A DNA stretch of 64,000 bases from Planctomycetota bacterium (GCA_016179685.1 JACPCR010000057.1:53438-117437), one strand, 5' to 3'; shown: positions 7,995 through 17,937, numbered from the stretch's first letter. Made by a program: numbers and translations. The notes: a model not told the origin generated them from the letters alone.

Positions 7995-9146
7995 CTACAC
8001 AAGTGGCCGGCCGGGATGCAGGGCAGCCAGGAACTCCTCGCAAGGAATGCAGAGCACACCGGCGACCTCAATGCGCTCTTTGCCGCGATACAAAAGACGC
8101 GTCTCGGCTTCCGGATAGTCCGATGCGAACTCCCGAAGGGACCGGGTATCCTTCGAATCAACCCGGCGCCTGTTCTTCACCTCGATCGCGGCGAACGTGT
8201 CTTCACCGTATACGACGAAGTCGACTTCCAGTCCGGATTTCGTACGCCAGAAGTAGAGACCGTCACGTTTATCCCGATAGTCCACCCAGGCCTTGAGATG
8301 CTGCGCTAGCAGGCCTTCCAGGGCAGCCCCTTCAGCTTCTTCAGAGCGGTCGAGCGGTCCCATGGGCCGCACCGAGCGAAAGACGCCGCAGTCAAAATAG
8401 TAAAACTTCGCGTGCTGGATCAGGATTCGCTTCGCACGTCGTGAAAAGATGGGTAGTCGGAAACCCAGGAGGAGGTCTTCAAGGATGGCCAGGTAGCCTT
8501 CAACCGTCTTGCGGTTGATTTCACACTCCCGCGCTACTTCTGAAGCGTTCAAGACCGAGGCATGTGAGAAGGCCATTGCCTCCAAGAACCTTGCGAAATT
8601 GCCGAAGTTTCTGGCCAGGCTCTCTTCCTGGACTTCCTCTTTGAGGTAGATGCTGACATAGCCTGCCAATGTCCGCCCAGGCTCCCTGGCATCCAGAACC
8701 AAAGGGACCATACCGAGCTTCAGGTTATCTGCGAGGACAAACCGGTTGCCCAATTCCGAGGCCAGGAAGGGATGCATTACGGTAGGAATGGCCCGGCCGG
8801 CCAGTAGGTCAACGCCGACCCGCTTGAGTTTTCGTGAGCTGGACCCCGTCATGATGAACCTGAGGGCTGGGTGCAAATCCATCATTTTGTGGACTACATC
8901 GAGTAGGCCGGGTGCCTTTTGGACTTCATCAATAACCAGGGCATTCTTGGCAGGGTTTGCAGCGATCAGGTCCTCAAGCCTCTCCGGGCGAGCCAAATAA
9001 CTCCGGTGTTCCGCAGGCGACAGCAGGTCGATGCGAAGCGCGTCGGGAAATGCCTGGTTCAGGAAGGTCGTCTTACCCGTCCCACGCGGCCCAAAAAGGA
9101 AGAAACTTCCGGCCGGTGCCTGGAAAAATCTTCTTATCGTTTCCAT
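7995..9146 (-). CDS. AAA_14 / DUF4143 ATPase
   Basis: 383 residues, the usual length for this family. It has Walker A FGPRGTGKTT near residue 19, Walker B NALVIDEVQ near residue 88, and sensor-like FIMTGSSSRKL. A winged-helix-like middle part follows (ASEVARECEINRKTVEGYLAILEDLL). The C-terminal DUF4143 region has the nuclease-like GLEVDFVV...AIEVKNRR pattern (D...E-x-K). These ATPases are widespread and of uncertain role; some are carried by mobile or accessory regions. The start is supported by AAGGA three nt upstream, which is close spacing, and by a strong promoter immediately before it. No partner gene is adjacent, so it appears to be a stand-alone, self-regulated unit. Confidence 0.85.
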   Translation of the reverse strand: METIRRFFQAPAGSFFLFGPRGTGKTTFLNQAFPDALRIDLLSPAEHRSYLARPERLEDLIAANPAKNALVIDEVQKAPGLLDVVHKMMDLHPALRFIMTGSSSRKLKRVGVDLLAGRAIPTVMHPFLASELGNRFVLADNLKLGMVPLVLDAREPGRTLAGYVSIYLKEEVQEESLARNFGNFARFLEAMAFSHASVLNASEVARECEINRKTVEGYLAILEDLLLGFRLPIFSRRAKRILIQHAKFYYFDCGVFRSVRPMGPLDRSEEAEGAALEGLLAQHLKAWVDYRDKRDGLYFWRTKSGLEVDFVVYGEDTFAAIEVKNRRRVDSKDTRSLREFASDYPEAETRLLYRGKERIEVAGVLCIPCEEFLAALHPGRPLV

Positions 9147-9156
9147 AATTCCTTCT

Positions 9157-9204
9157 TTTATGGAATTTGAATTACCATAATAGCCATAAATTCAAACATT
9201 TCAA
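9157..9204 (-). promoter_or_regulatory. Promoter with overlapping inverted-repeat operators for the DUF4143 ATPase gene
   Basis: On the minus strand TTGAAA (9199-9204) and TATTAT (9177-9182) are 16 nt apart, about 30 nt before the ATG. Two perfect inverted repeats overlap this promoter. TTTGAATT/AATTCAAA (9166-9173 and 9189-9196) flanks the -10 box, and TTTATGG/CCATAAA (9157-9163 and 9184-9190) covers it. The stretch is strikingly A/T-rich for this window. The design suggests repression at the -10 element. Confidence 0.65.
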
Positions 9205-9231
9205 GTTGCGTAGCCGAGCCGTACAGAGTAA

Positions 9232-9271
9232 TTTCGCGGCGGAAAGTGCCCTCGCATTTCTGCCGCGGAAA
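9232..9271 (-). terminator. Hairpin just after the CHAT-protein stop codon
   Basis: TTTCGCGGCGGAAA (9232-9245) pairs with TTTCTGCCGCGGAAA (9257-9271), starting 2 nt beyond the TAG at 9273-9275. There is no strong T-run after it on the minus strand, so the terminator role is a guess from position and stability. Confidence 0.4.
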
Positions 9272-9272
9272 A

Positions 9273-12200
9273 CTACCGGTAATCGCCGGTGAGGACAAAA
9301 GCGGACCAGTAGGCAGGGTGGGGATAGAAGCGCATGACCTGAAGCTGGGCCTTGCGCAGGCTGGCGGCCTTATCCAGGCTGGCGTAGTTCCGGTAGAAAT
9401 GCTTCACCAGGATGGCAGTGGAGACGTCGCTCACGCGCCAGAGCGTGCTGAGGAGCGAGTGGGTGCCGGCGTAGGTGAAGGCGCGGTTCAGCCCAATGAT
9501 CTCGTCCCCTCGTTCCAACTTGCCCAGTCCGCTCTGGCACGCGCTCAGAACCACGAGGTCGGCTTGCAGGGTCAATCGGAAGACCTCTTCGACCTGGAGG
9601 TTGCCGTCATTGACCTCATCGCGGGCGAGGAGGATGCGGGAGAGGAGCGGGTTGATCGCGTCGAACTCGCCGTGGCTGGCGACGTGGATGATGCCATACT
9701 CGGCTCCATGCTCGATGAGGATTTTCTCGGTGGCCTCCTGGCCCTTGCGCACGTCGACCTCGGGGAAGTCCCAATGGATATTCTCGACCTCCTTCTCGGC
9801 GAAGGGGAGCGCCAGGGCTTCGTTGCCCAGGTCCGGGTTGCCGACGGCGAGCACCCGCTGGTTCTTCGGCCGGTTGCGGCGGTCCAGGGAGAATCGGAGC
9901 ACGCTGGCGCTCGGGGCGTAGAAGATGGGGAACTTTTCGACCAGGTAGGTATCTCCGTCCGTCAGGCTGGCGAAGGAGAGATAATGGAGGTGATCGTGAG
10001 GGATGATGCCGAGATACCTCGTGCCTTCGAGGAGCGGCAGAATCGGCTTCAGGAGGAGGTCGTGAAGCTCCCGGGATTCATCCCGGACGTCCTTGACGGA
10101 CTGGAGCAGGCGGCGGTAATCCTGGATCATGCGGCGGAGGTCAGGCAGGCGGCAAGGGATGCGTTGGACGCGGATGGCGTCGGGCCGGATGATCCAGGCG
10201 ACCAGCTCCTGCGGAGTGGCCAGAATCTCGAGGAGGGTGACGCCGGGCTCGAGGAGCTTCTGGATTTCGGCGGCCTTGAGGGGGTTGACAGAGACGAAGG
10301 AGGAGAGCTGTGGGTTCTTGAGCCGCATGTCGATGAGGAGGTCCTCGTGCCGCCGGGAAGCGGCGAGGACGGCCTGGGAAGCGGCTTCCTTTTCCGGCCC
10401 TTCGGGCGCCTGGGCGAGGGCTTCTTCGAGCGCGGCGATCTCACGCCGGATCGAGGCCTGTTTCTGGAGGAACTCGGCGTCCGTGCGGCTGGCCAGATCG
10501 AGCCTCTGATTACCGAGGAGGTCGATGAAGTTCCGCGCCCGGGACCGTTCGCAGTAATCCAGGGCCTCGGCGTCTTGGCCCTGGTCGAGCAGGTGGATGA
10601 TGATGTCCTCGTAGAGGCCGAGCTTGTCCGTGGCGAAGCCGTTCTTGAACTCTTCGATCTTGATGGCGGCGCGCATCTGTTCGACGACGTCGATGGCGGC
10701 TCGGAAGTGTTCGAGGGCCGCGGCGGGCTGGCCCCGGGCCAGGGCGGTCCGGCCGAGGCCCTGCTCGGCCCGCCAGTGAATCTCGCGGATGAAGAACCGG
10801 CGCGAGAGGTCGAGGGCCTGCTCGAAGGCCTTTTCAGAGGCGTCGGTCTCGCCGAGCCGGAGGCGGGCCTCGCCCAGGCTGTAGAGCGCCTTGACGTGGC
10901 TGGTCGTATCCCCGATACGGCTGCTGCGGAGGGCGGCGCTTTCGAGGGCGGAGGCAGCGTCCCCAGGCTTGTCCATGAGGAGGCAAGTCACCCCGATGTT
11001 GCGTTCGTCGTAAGCGAGTCCCCAATCGCTGCGAAGGGCCTCGTCGATCTCCCGGGCCCGCTGGAAGTGGTCGAGCGCGGCGTCAAAGCGGCCCAGGGAG
11101 CGATCGATGAGCCCGAGGTTGTTCCGGGTGCTGGCCACCTCGATACGGCCGTTCGTGCCGGGCAGTGAGTGGCAGAGGGCCAGGGCGGCCTCGAGGTATT
11201 CCCTGGCGCGGTCGGGATCATTGAGCGTCCAGGAGATGAGCCCGGCGGTGTTGAGTGCGGCCTGCTCGCGGAACGGGTCGCGGGCCTCGCGGGCTGCCTC
11301 GAGGGCCTGGCGCTGCAGCTCGAAGGCCTTCTGATACTCGCCGCGAAACCAGTGGGTGTTGGCGAGGTTGAGGAGGGCTTCGGAGACGAGACGGGAGTCG
11401 CCGAGGGCGCGGGCGAGGTCCAGCGCCTCGCGGTAGAGGCGGGCGGCCTCGTCCCAGTCGGCCCGGCGTTCGTGGACGAGGCCGAGGTCGATGAGGCATC
11501 GGGCGACGTTGCGCCGGTCGCGCGCGTCGCCGCCTTCCTGCACGCGGCGGCGGAAGAGGTCCAGGGCCTTCTGGAAGGACTCGGCGGCCTTCACGTTCTG
11601 GTTGAGGCGGCGGTAGTAGACCGCGCCGATGAGGCGGAGCTGGGTGCCGACGCCCGCCTCATCGCCGACCTCGACGCCCAGCTTCATCGAGTCCTGGAGC
11701 GTCTGGATGGCCTGGAGATACTGGCCGGCGAACTGCTGGACCTTGCCCAGCTCGCCGAGGCTGGAAAAGATGTCCACCTTGCGGCCCAGCTTCTGGAAGA
11801 GGGATGCAGCTTCCTCGAGATGGCGGATGCCCTCCTCGTACCGTTCCGCCTCGTTGTGGATCACACCGAGATCGAAGAGGGCCTGAGCGAGTCCGGCGTC
11901 GTCCCCGGCCTGGCGCATGAGGTCGACGAGCCTTCCACCATAGAGGATGGCCTTCTCATGCAGCCGGGCCTTGAAGGACGCGATGGCCAAGTTGCGGTAG
12001 AGAGTGGGCAGCCGGTCTCCGGCCTTTCGGATTTCGACGAGGGACAGGGCGTTTTCGAAATAGCGCACGGCCTCGGCGTACTCGGCCTCGTCGCGGGCGG
12101 TGGAGGCGGCCTTCCAGGCGGCCTGGAAGGTCTGTTCCCAGTGCGTTTGGGCGAACTCGAGGGCTTCGGAGGCATCGAGGCCGAGGTGTCCGAACAGGCG

Positions 12201-15200
12201 GAAGCGGCCCCAGACGGAGGCAGGGACGCCGGCCCGGGCCGCGGCGTCCTGGGCCTGGCGCAGGGCCTCCCCGGCGGAATGGTCCCGCCAGAGGCGGTAG
12301 AACTCCTGGAGAAAGCGATGGATGGCCTCGGGGTCGGCGGCGTCGCCGGCGGGACCCGGCGCGGCGACGTGTGTGAGAATCGAGGGGAATCCGGCGAAGG
12401 TGAGGGCGCGGGCGAGAAGGCCCACGGAAGCGGGGCTGGCGAAGCCTTCGGCCGAGCGGAGCTGGGCCAGGGTGACGAGTGCGCCCGAAGAGGCCTCCGG
12501 ATTGAATTCGGCGATGGAGTAGGGTCGGCCGGCCTCGATGGCCCGTGCGGCCTGGACGAGTCCGAAGCGCCGGAGGCCCGGCCCGGCGGCGAGCGAGGTT
12601 GCCAGAGGGTCCGAGGCGTTCAGGTCGATGGGGCCGCTCAGTTGGACGGCGTGGTATTGATGGAGAAGGTCGAGGAGCTTTGCGGGCCGGCCCGCCGCTT
12701 CGAAGCGCTCGACGGCCATGGCGAAAGGGTCGGACCCGCCCGCCGGCGGGACCCCGGCCTGAGTGGCCTCGGCCGGGCCGGCCAGAAGCAGGGTTTTCTT
12801 GTGCGGCGATCGTTTGAAGTAGGAAAAGAAGAACGCATTGGCGCTGGAGAGGAAGGCCAGCTCCGCCCGTTCATGGAGAGGGGGGCTTCCGGGCGCGGCG
12901 AGGGACTCCCAAGGCACTTCGGCCAGGGCCGGATCGGCGATGAGGTAGACGCGCCGATGAACGGAGAGCGGGGCGGCGACGGGGCCGAGGAGTCTTTCCG
13001 CGAGGGCGGAAGATGCGGCCGCTGGGCCCTGGCCGCCAGCGGCCGCGGCGGCCGCCGCCGGCAGGAGGGCGGGGTCCCAGGGGATGACGTGAGATGTGAG
13101 GTCGCTGGAGGTGAGGGCCCAGACGAGGAGATGTTTTCCGGCGACGAAGTACTTGAGAACGAGGTTGTCCTCGGCGATGAGCTGCTGAATCTCCTCGGCA
13201 CCGGCGACACCCACGCGGAAGAGCGACGCCATCTCGGGATAGTCGCGGGCGACGTCATCCAGGCGCTGGCGGTATCGTGCCAGCTCGTCGTCAAATCGCT
13301 TCTGAAGCGCGGCGTGGACGCCGGATGACGTTTCGTCCCCGCCGCTTTCGGGTCGAGCGGAGGCCAGCTCGGAGCGAATCTCACGGAGACTCTCCAGGGA
13401 TGCCCGAAGGGGCGCGGCGAGGGCCTGGTAGGTTTCGCTGCGGAACGAAAAAGGCTGGTGGACCGCCGCGGCGACCAGAGGCTGCTCCTGGGCGCGTTCG
13501 GCCAGGCGGAAGGCTTCATCGAGCCGCCCCTGCTGGGCCATGAGTTCCACGGCCCGGCGGTACAAGGCGTCGGCGAGCCGCTGGTCGGGGGCCGGGAAGG
13601 GATCGAGCGGGGGTGCGGATTCGAGGATTCCGATGGCCTCGAGGAGCGCGGCGAGCAGGCCTTCGGCCGGTTCGCCCTCCGGGAGGAGCAGGGCGGCCCG
13701 ATACCGGACCTTCCACTGGAAGTCGGAAAGGCGGAAACGGTCGGCAGTCTCCCGGGCCAGGGCGAGGGACTCGCGTGCGGAGGGGGCATCCGAGGCGAGC
13801 TCGGCGACCTGGGCCATGTTGAAATGGATGGCGCACTGGTCGCGGCGCAAACCGAGATCGGGAGACGCCTCACGTCCCTGCAGGAACTGGAGGGCGCGGC
13901 GGAAGTAGCCGAGGGACGCTCCCGAGTGTTCGAGGGCGGCGAGGGATCGTGAAATCTCGGTCGTACCGACCGGTCCGGGCACGGCATCGACGGATTCCCA
14001 CTCGCTGCGGGCGAGGAAGTGGTGGAGCACGCCGAGCTGGTTTGCCAGGTGGACGCGATAGACGCCGCCCTGTTCGGGCGCTTTCCGTGCCGCGCCTTGC
14101 AGGGCCACGACCATCCCATGGATGGCGGACTCGATCTCGCTGGCCGGGAGTCTTTCACCACGCTCGAGGCGATGGCAGGCGAGGGCGCCGAGGTTGGCCG
14201 CGTTGATCAGCACGCCGGGCCAGGTGCCGAGGGACTCGGCGACGGACAGCGCCTGCTCGAAAAAGCGGCGGGCATCCTCCAGCCGGCCCAGCTTGAAATG
14301 AAAATAGCCGAGCTGGTTCAGCAGCACGGCTCGAGCGGTGCCGACGGCCGCTGCCTGGCCCTCCGGCGGCTTCTCCGGGTAGCGGCTGAGCTTCTGCCGA
14401 TAGGCCTCGATGGCCTTCTCGTAGTCCAGCGACTCCTCGTAGATTTTGCCAATGTAGGTGTAGAGCAGCCGTTCCTCCGCCACCTGGTCGAAGCGCAGGC
14501 CGCCGCCCGGCTCGCCGCCCAGGTCGACCTCCAGCTCGAGGTGAATGAGGCTGGATTCGTCGGAGGCGGTCTTCCGGGGGTCCGTGTAGGTCTCCACGTT
14601 CCGGAGCGCCTCCTCGAAATGCTGCAGCGCCAGGGTCAGCGATTCTTCGTCCGGCGACTCTCCTTTCTGACGTCCGTGGAGGAACAGGTTGTAGGCGGCG
14701 TTGCGGGTGGCCTTGGCCTCGTTGGCCGCGTGGCCCGTCTGACGGTTCAGATCGCGCACGAGGAGGAAATAGCGCGCTGCCTCCTCATGCTTGCCCGCGC
14801 CCTGGAGGCTCAACGCCAGACGGTCCGCAGTCCGAGCCACGGACACCAGGAGCTTCCGCCGGTCCGGCGAGTCCGAGGCGGACACCCGCCTCCGTGCGAT
14901 CTCGAGGGCGAGCCGGAGGCTGTCCTCCGCATCGGCGAGCTGCTGGCGCTGGAAGGCCGCTTCGCCGAAGCGCTGGAGGAAGACCAGGCAGCGCTCCTCC
15001 TGGTCGAAGGGCGACCGCCGGGCTTCCGAGTAGGCGCGGAAACGCCGGAAGGCCCTGGCGTAGTGGTCATAGGCCTGGCGGGCCTCGCCGAGCTGCATCA
15101 GGCAGTTGCCCGCGTTGACGTGCAGGCCGAGCTCCACGCCCTCGTTGATCTCCTCGTCATTCAAGGCCAGGGCGGTGAGGTATTCCTCCAGCGCCTTCTG

Positions 15201-17708
15201 GAGCAGGCCGCGGTCCGGCTTCCCGTTCTTCCGGCCCGCGGCCTGGGCATCCTGCTCGAGACAGAAGCCCAGGGTCTGATGCGGATACACCACCTGGGCG
15301 TCGAGCGCAATAGACCGGCGCAAAAAGTCGATGGCCGTGGAGAGGTAATCCTCGGGGTCAAAATACGTGTAAATCAGGCCGGTCACGTAGACGACCGCAT
15401 GGGGCGGAGGCTGGCCCCGGAGCGGCTGGGCCTCCGTCCCCCCCTTCTGAGTCAGGGAACGGAAGTCCGACAACAGGCGCAGGAGATTCGGGTGCAGGTC
15501 CTCCAGGCTCGCCCGATCCTTGAATTTCGGGTTCGCCTGGGTCTGCCGCCGGAGGTGAACCTGGTCCAAGACGTCCGCCGCGGCCACCTGCCCGCGGTAG
15601 GCTTCGAGGACGCCCGGATCGAACTGGGCCAGTTCGAGATACTCCTTCATGGCGGCCTGGGGCTCGCGGAACAGCGTGAGGTGTCGCTCCGCTTTCTCGA
15701 GTTTCCGCTGGATGAACCGCTCCCGGGCCAGGCGGTAGATCAGCTCGTCTCCGGTGCGATACGCTTCCTGAATCTGGCTGTACATTTCGAGTGTTTTTTC
15801 ATAATTCTGCTCCTGGTAATAAATCTGGGCCAGGGCGAACTGGGCACGGGCCACCTGCTCCGGCTCCGCCGGAAAATTCCGGACGGTGTCCTCGTAGGCC
15901 CTCTTGGCCTTGGCCGATTCGAGCATCCGGTAAAAGGCGTCGCCGACCTGGTTCTGGGCGAGGGCGGGAAGCACGGAGAGGTCGCGCTGCTGCTCCACCA
16001 CGTCCCGAAGCTTCTGGACCCGCTCGGCGTCCGGGACGTCGGGCCCGGCCACGATGTCCAGGATGCGTGCGGCGGCCTTCGTGCACCAGGTCTTTTCAGC
16101 GGGGTAGGACTGAGGGACCGCGAGATAGGCCTGGGCGAGACTCTCATCGCTGCCGAGGCCCTCGTAGATGGCCGCACGCTGGAAAAGCGCTTCAGCGCAC
16201 CGTGCACGGAGATTCGGATAGTCGGACAGGACCCGGCCGAAGGCGTCCAGTGCCTTGTTCAGGAACGACTGGTCATCCCGCTGCCGCAGCCAGCACTGTC
16301 CCTCGGCCAGCAGGGCAGCGGAGGCCACCTCCGGCCAATCCCGGTGACGCCGGAAGACCTCCTCGACGGCGGCGACGCCGCGCTCGATGGCGGTGCGCCT
16401 CTGGGCCGGGTCGTCCGTGACGCCGATCTCCCGTTCGAAGCGGATGCTGGCGAGCGCCAGCTCGGCCAGCCCGGTGAAAATGCCGGAGCCCGGACGGTTG
16501 GCGAGGAGCGTCCGAAGCTCCTCCTCGGCCTGGATGTCATTTTTCAAGGCTAGGAGCACCTGCGCAAGGCGATAGCGGGCCTCGACGACATGGAGCGCGG
16601 CCCCGGCGTCCGATGCGAAGTCCCGGACGCACCGGCGGTAGGCCATCAAGGCCAGATGGTGGGCCGGCGGACGACCTCCTTCGAGCCGCCGGGCCATGGC
16701 CAATTGCTCCTCCGCCCGAGCCGGAATCCGGAGAAGACCCTCCTCCGGCAAGGCCCAAAGGTCCAGACCTTGACGCCCGCTCGAGGTATAGATCACCTTC
16801 CGCCCCCACGGTGAGGGAAAGATCGAATAGTCCTCGCTGCTGGTCAGCGGAAAGGGATCGGCCGGCCCCGACCCGGCCGCGTCGAACGGCACGCTCCAGA
16901 GGCTCGGGTTGTCCCGCGTGTCCACCTGGCCGTCCCCGTTCGTGTCGTCCTGAAACCGCACAAACAGGAGACTCTTCCCGTCTCCGCTGAAACAGGGCAG
17001 AATGTCCAGCCTGCGGCTTCCAGCGACGGGCCTCGGCGGGCCGCGCCCGTCCGCACGCGCGACCCAGATGCCGGGTGGCGACCTTTCCGCAGAATCGAAG
17101 ACGATATGTTCGCCGTCCGGCGAGAAGGCCGGGTTGCGGCCCGACGCCGGCGTCAGCGGACGGGACGCCCCGGACTTCAGGTCGAGCACCAGCACCCGGT
17201 CAGGCTCTTCGCCGGCCGCCGAGGCATAGGCGATCGAACGCCCGTCGGGCGACCACGCCGGGTGGCTGTCGGCCGTGAACCGGTCCGTGAGCAGGCGCAC
17301 CTTGCCGGTCCGGACATGCAGGATGGCGATATCGCCCTTCGGGTCATCTCCATTCGTGCAGTAAACGATGCTCTCGCCATCCGGACTCCAGCACGGCATC
17401 GAGTCCGATGCGGTCGATTCCGTCAAAGGCCTCTCCGGCGGGACGTCGCCCGGGCCGAGCGATCGAAGCCAGAGGTCCAGATTGCCGGAACGGTCCGATA
17501 CGAAAGCCAGCCATTGCCCATCCGGCGACGCGGCCCCCTGGAAATCCTGGTAGGTGCTCGTGGTCAGTTGCCGCGGGAGGTTCAGTGAGGCCGTTCCGTC
17601 GCGTCCAGGCTCGGGAAGCCCGAGACCGCTGGCGTGGACGAAGCCGCCGAGCGTCCCGGCCAGTGCGAGGAGAAAGCGCAGGCAGGGAATGTTGAAAACA
17701 GATTTCAT
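9273..17708 (-). CDS. Giant exported TolB-propeller / TPR / double-CHAT protein
   Basis: 2,811 residues from the ATG at 17708; an upstream TTG at 17735 is in frame but the ATG begins a signal peptide (MKSVFNIPCLRFLLALAGTL). Residues ~40-330 are TolB-like propeller repeats (SPDGQWLAFVSDRSG, SPDGRSIAYAS). Near residue 265 lies a calcium-loop sequence, DDTNGDGQVDTRD. TPR helices fill ~340-1480. At ~1510-1845 is a CHAT-like domain lacking the catalytic His and Cys motifs. A second TPR array spans ~1850-2440. The C-terminus is an intact CHAT domain with HVASHGEF (His ~2679) and LSACQSGLG (Cys ~2724). CHAT domains are caspase-like cysteine peptidases. Export plus a propeller suggests a periplasmic or envelope sensor-protease. 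No substrate gene is adjacent. Confidence 0.85.
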   Translation of the reverse strand: MKSVFNIPCLRFLLALAGTLGGFVHASGLGLPEPGRDGTASLNLPRQLTTSTYQDFQGAASPDGQWLAFVSDRSGNLDLWLRSLGPGDVPPERPLTESTASDSMPCWSPDGESIVYCTNGDDPKGDIAILHVRTGKVRLLTDRFTADSHPAWSPDGRSIAYASAAGEEPDRVLVLDLKSGASRPLTPASGRNPAFSPDGEHIVFDSAERSPPGIWVARADGRGPPRPVAGSRRLDILPCFSGDGKSLLFVRFQDDTNGDGQVDTRDNPSLWSVPFDAAGSGPADPFPLTSSEDYSIFPSPWGRKVIYTSSGRQGLDLWALPEEGLLRIPARAEEQLAMARRLEGGRPPAHHLALMAYRRCVRDFASDAGAALHVVEARYRLAQVLLALKNDIQAEEELRTLLANRPGSGIFTGLAELALASIRFEREIGVTDDPAQRRTAIERGVAAVEEVFRRHRDWPEVASAALLAEGQCWLRQRDDQSFLNKALDAFGRVLSDYPNLRARCAEALFQRAAIYEGLGSDESLAQAYLAVPQSYPAEKTWCTKAAARILDIVAGPDVPDAERVQKLRDVVEQQRDLSVLPALAQNQVGDAFYRMLESAKAKRAYEDTVRNFPAEPEQVARAQFALAQIYYQEQNYEKTLEMYSQIQEAYRTGDELIYRLARERFIQRKLEKAERHLTLFREPQAAMKEYLELAQFDPGVLEAYRGQVAAADVLDQVHLRRQTQANPKFKDRASLEDLHPNLLRLLSDFRSLTQKGGTEAQPLRGQPPPHAVVYVTGLIYTYFDPEDYLSTAIDFLRRSIALDAQVVYPHQTLGFCLEQDAQAAGRKNGKPDRGLLQKALEEYLTALALNDEEINEGVELGLHVNAGNCLMQLGEARQAYDHYARAFRRFRAYSEARRSPFDQEERCLVFLQRFGEAAFQRQQLADAEDSLRLALEIARRRVSASDSPDRRKLLVSVARTADRLALSLQGAGKHEEAARYFLLVRDLNRQTGHAANEAKATRNAAYNLFLHGRQKGESPDEESLTLALQHFEEALRNVETYTDPRKTASDESSLIHLELEVDLGGEPGGGLRFDQVAEERLLYTYIGKIYEESLDYEKAIEAYRQKLSRYPEKPPEGQAAAVGTARAVLLNQLGYFHFKLGRLEDARRFFEQALSVAESLGTWPGVLINAANLGALACHRLERGERLPASEIESAIHGMVVALQGAARKAPEQGGVYRVHLANQLGVLHHFLARSEWESVDAVPGPVGTTEISRSLAALEHSGASLGYFRRALQFLQGREASPDLGLRRDQCAIHFNMAQVAELASDAPSARESLALARETADRFRLSDFQWKVRYRAALLLPEGEPAEGLLAALLEAIGILESAPPLDPFPAPDQRLADALYRRAVELMAQQGRLDEAFRLAERAQEQPLVAAAVHQPFSFRSETYQALAAPLRASLESLREIRSELASARPESGGDETSSGVHAALQKRFDDELARYRQRLDDVARDYPEMASLFRVGVAGAEEIQQLIAEDNLVLKYFVAGKHLLVWALTSSDLTSHVIPWDPALLPAAAAAAAGGQGPAAASSALAERLLGPVAAPLSVHRRVYLIADPALAEVPWESLAAPGSPPLHERAELAFLSSANAFFFSYFKRSPHKKTLLLAGPAEATQAGVPPAGGSDPFAMAVERFEAAGRPAKLLDLLHQYHAVQLSGPIDLNASDPLATSLAAGPGLRRFGLVQAARAIEAGRPYSIAEFNPEASSGALVTLAQLRSAEGFASPASVGLLARALTFAGFPSILTHVAAPGPAGDAADPEAIHRFLQEFYRLWRDHSAGEALRQAQDAAARAGVPASVWGRFRLFGHLGLDASEALEFAQTHWEQTFQAAWKAASTARDEAEYAEAVRYFENALSLVEIRKAGDRLPTLYRNLAIASFKARLHEKAILYGGRLVDLMRQAGDDAGLAQALFDLGVIHNEAERYEEGIRHLEEAASLFQKLGRKVDIFSSLGELGKVQQFAGQYLQAIQTLQDSMKLGVEVGDEAGVGTQLRLIGAVYYRRLNQNVKAAESFQKALDLFRRRVQEGGDARDRRNVARCLIDLGLVHERRADWDEAARLYREALDLARALGDSRLVSEALLNLANTHWFRGEYQKAFELQRQALEAAREARDPFREQAALNTAGLISWTLNDPDRAREYLEAALALCHSLPGTNGRIEVASTRNNLGLIDRSLGRFDAALDHFQRAREIDEALRSDWGLAYDERNIGVTCLLMDKPGDAASALESAALRSSRIGDTTSHVKALYSLGEARLRLGETDASEKAFEQALDLSRRFFIREIHWRAEQGLGRTALARGQPAAALEHFRAAIDVVEQMRAAIKIEEFKNGFATDKLGLYEDIIIHLLDQGQDAEALDYCERSRARNFIDLLGNQRLDLASRTDAEFLQKQASIRREIAALEEALAQAPEGPEKEAASQAVLAASRRHEDLLIDMRLKNPQLSSFVSVNPLKAAEIQKLLEPGVTLLEILATPQELVAWIIRPDAIRVQRIPCRLPDLRRMIQDYRRLLQSVKDVRDESRELHDLLLKPILPLLEGTRYLGIIPHDHLHYLSFASLTDGDTYLVEKFPIFYAPSASVLRFSLDRRNRPKNQRVLAVGNPDLGNEALALPFAEKEVENIHWDFPEVDVRKGQEATEKILIEHGAEYGIIHVASHGEFDAINPLLSRILLARDEVNDGNLQVEEVFRLTLQADLVVLSACQSGLGKLERGDEIIGLNRAFTYAGTHSLLSTLWRVSDVSTAILVKHFYRNYASLDKAASLRKAQLQVMRFYPHPAYWSAFVLTGDYR

Positions 17709-17937
17709 GAGGCAGGAGGAAGCGACTCGTGACAAAGCGGCATGAAGCGCACCTTCGATAGAAGAGGGGACAACCTATTATCTTCGATCAAAGCGCCCTC
17801 ACAAGGGACCGTCGAGGGTGCTTCCATCGCGCTTGTGAAAGCCTTCTCCACGAGCGTGTACTTTGTTTTTCACTCCGCGGCAGAAACGCTTGAGCCGCCA
17901 TTGTCTCGACTCCGCTCCTGTCTTACCATGTCCCACC

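Noticed and set aside
7995..9146. Toxin-antitoxin or phage-defence module around the DUF4143 ATPase
   Set aside because: No partner gene is adjacent; the operator design suggests autoregulation only.
9246..13328. Long plus-strand open frames (640 and 719 residues) opposite the CHAT protein
   Set aside because: Made of Glu/Gly/Leu/Val-rich antisense of TPR repeats; the minus-strand frame has signal peptide, TPRs and CHAT motifs.
14019..16553. 844-residue plus-strand frame
   Set aside because: Antisense of the same TPR region; no family resemblance or ribosome site.
9273..17708. Type III-E CRISPR-associated TPR-CHAT (Csx29-like)
   Set aside because: No CRISPR array or cas gene is present, and this protein has a signal peptide and a propeller.
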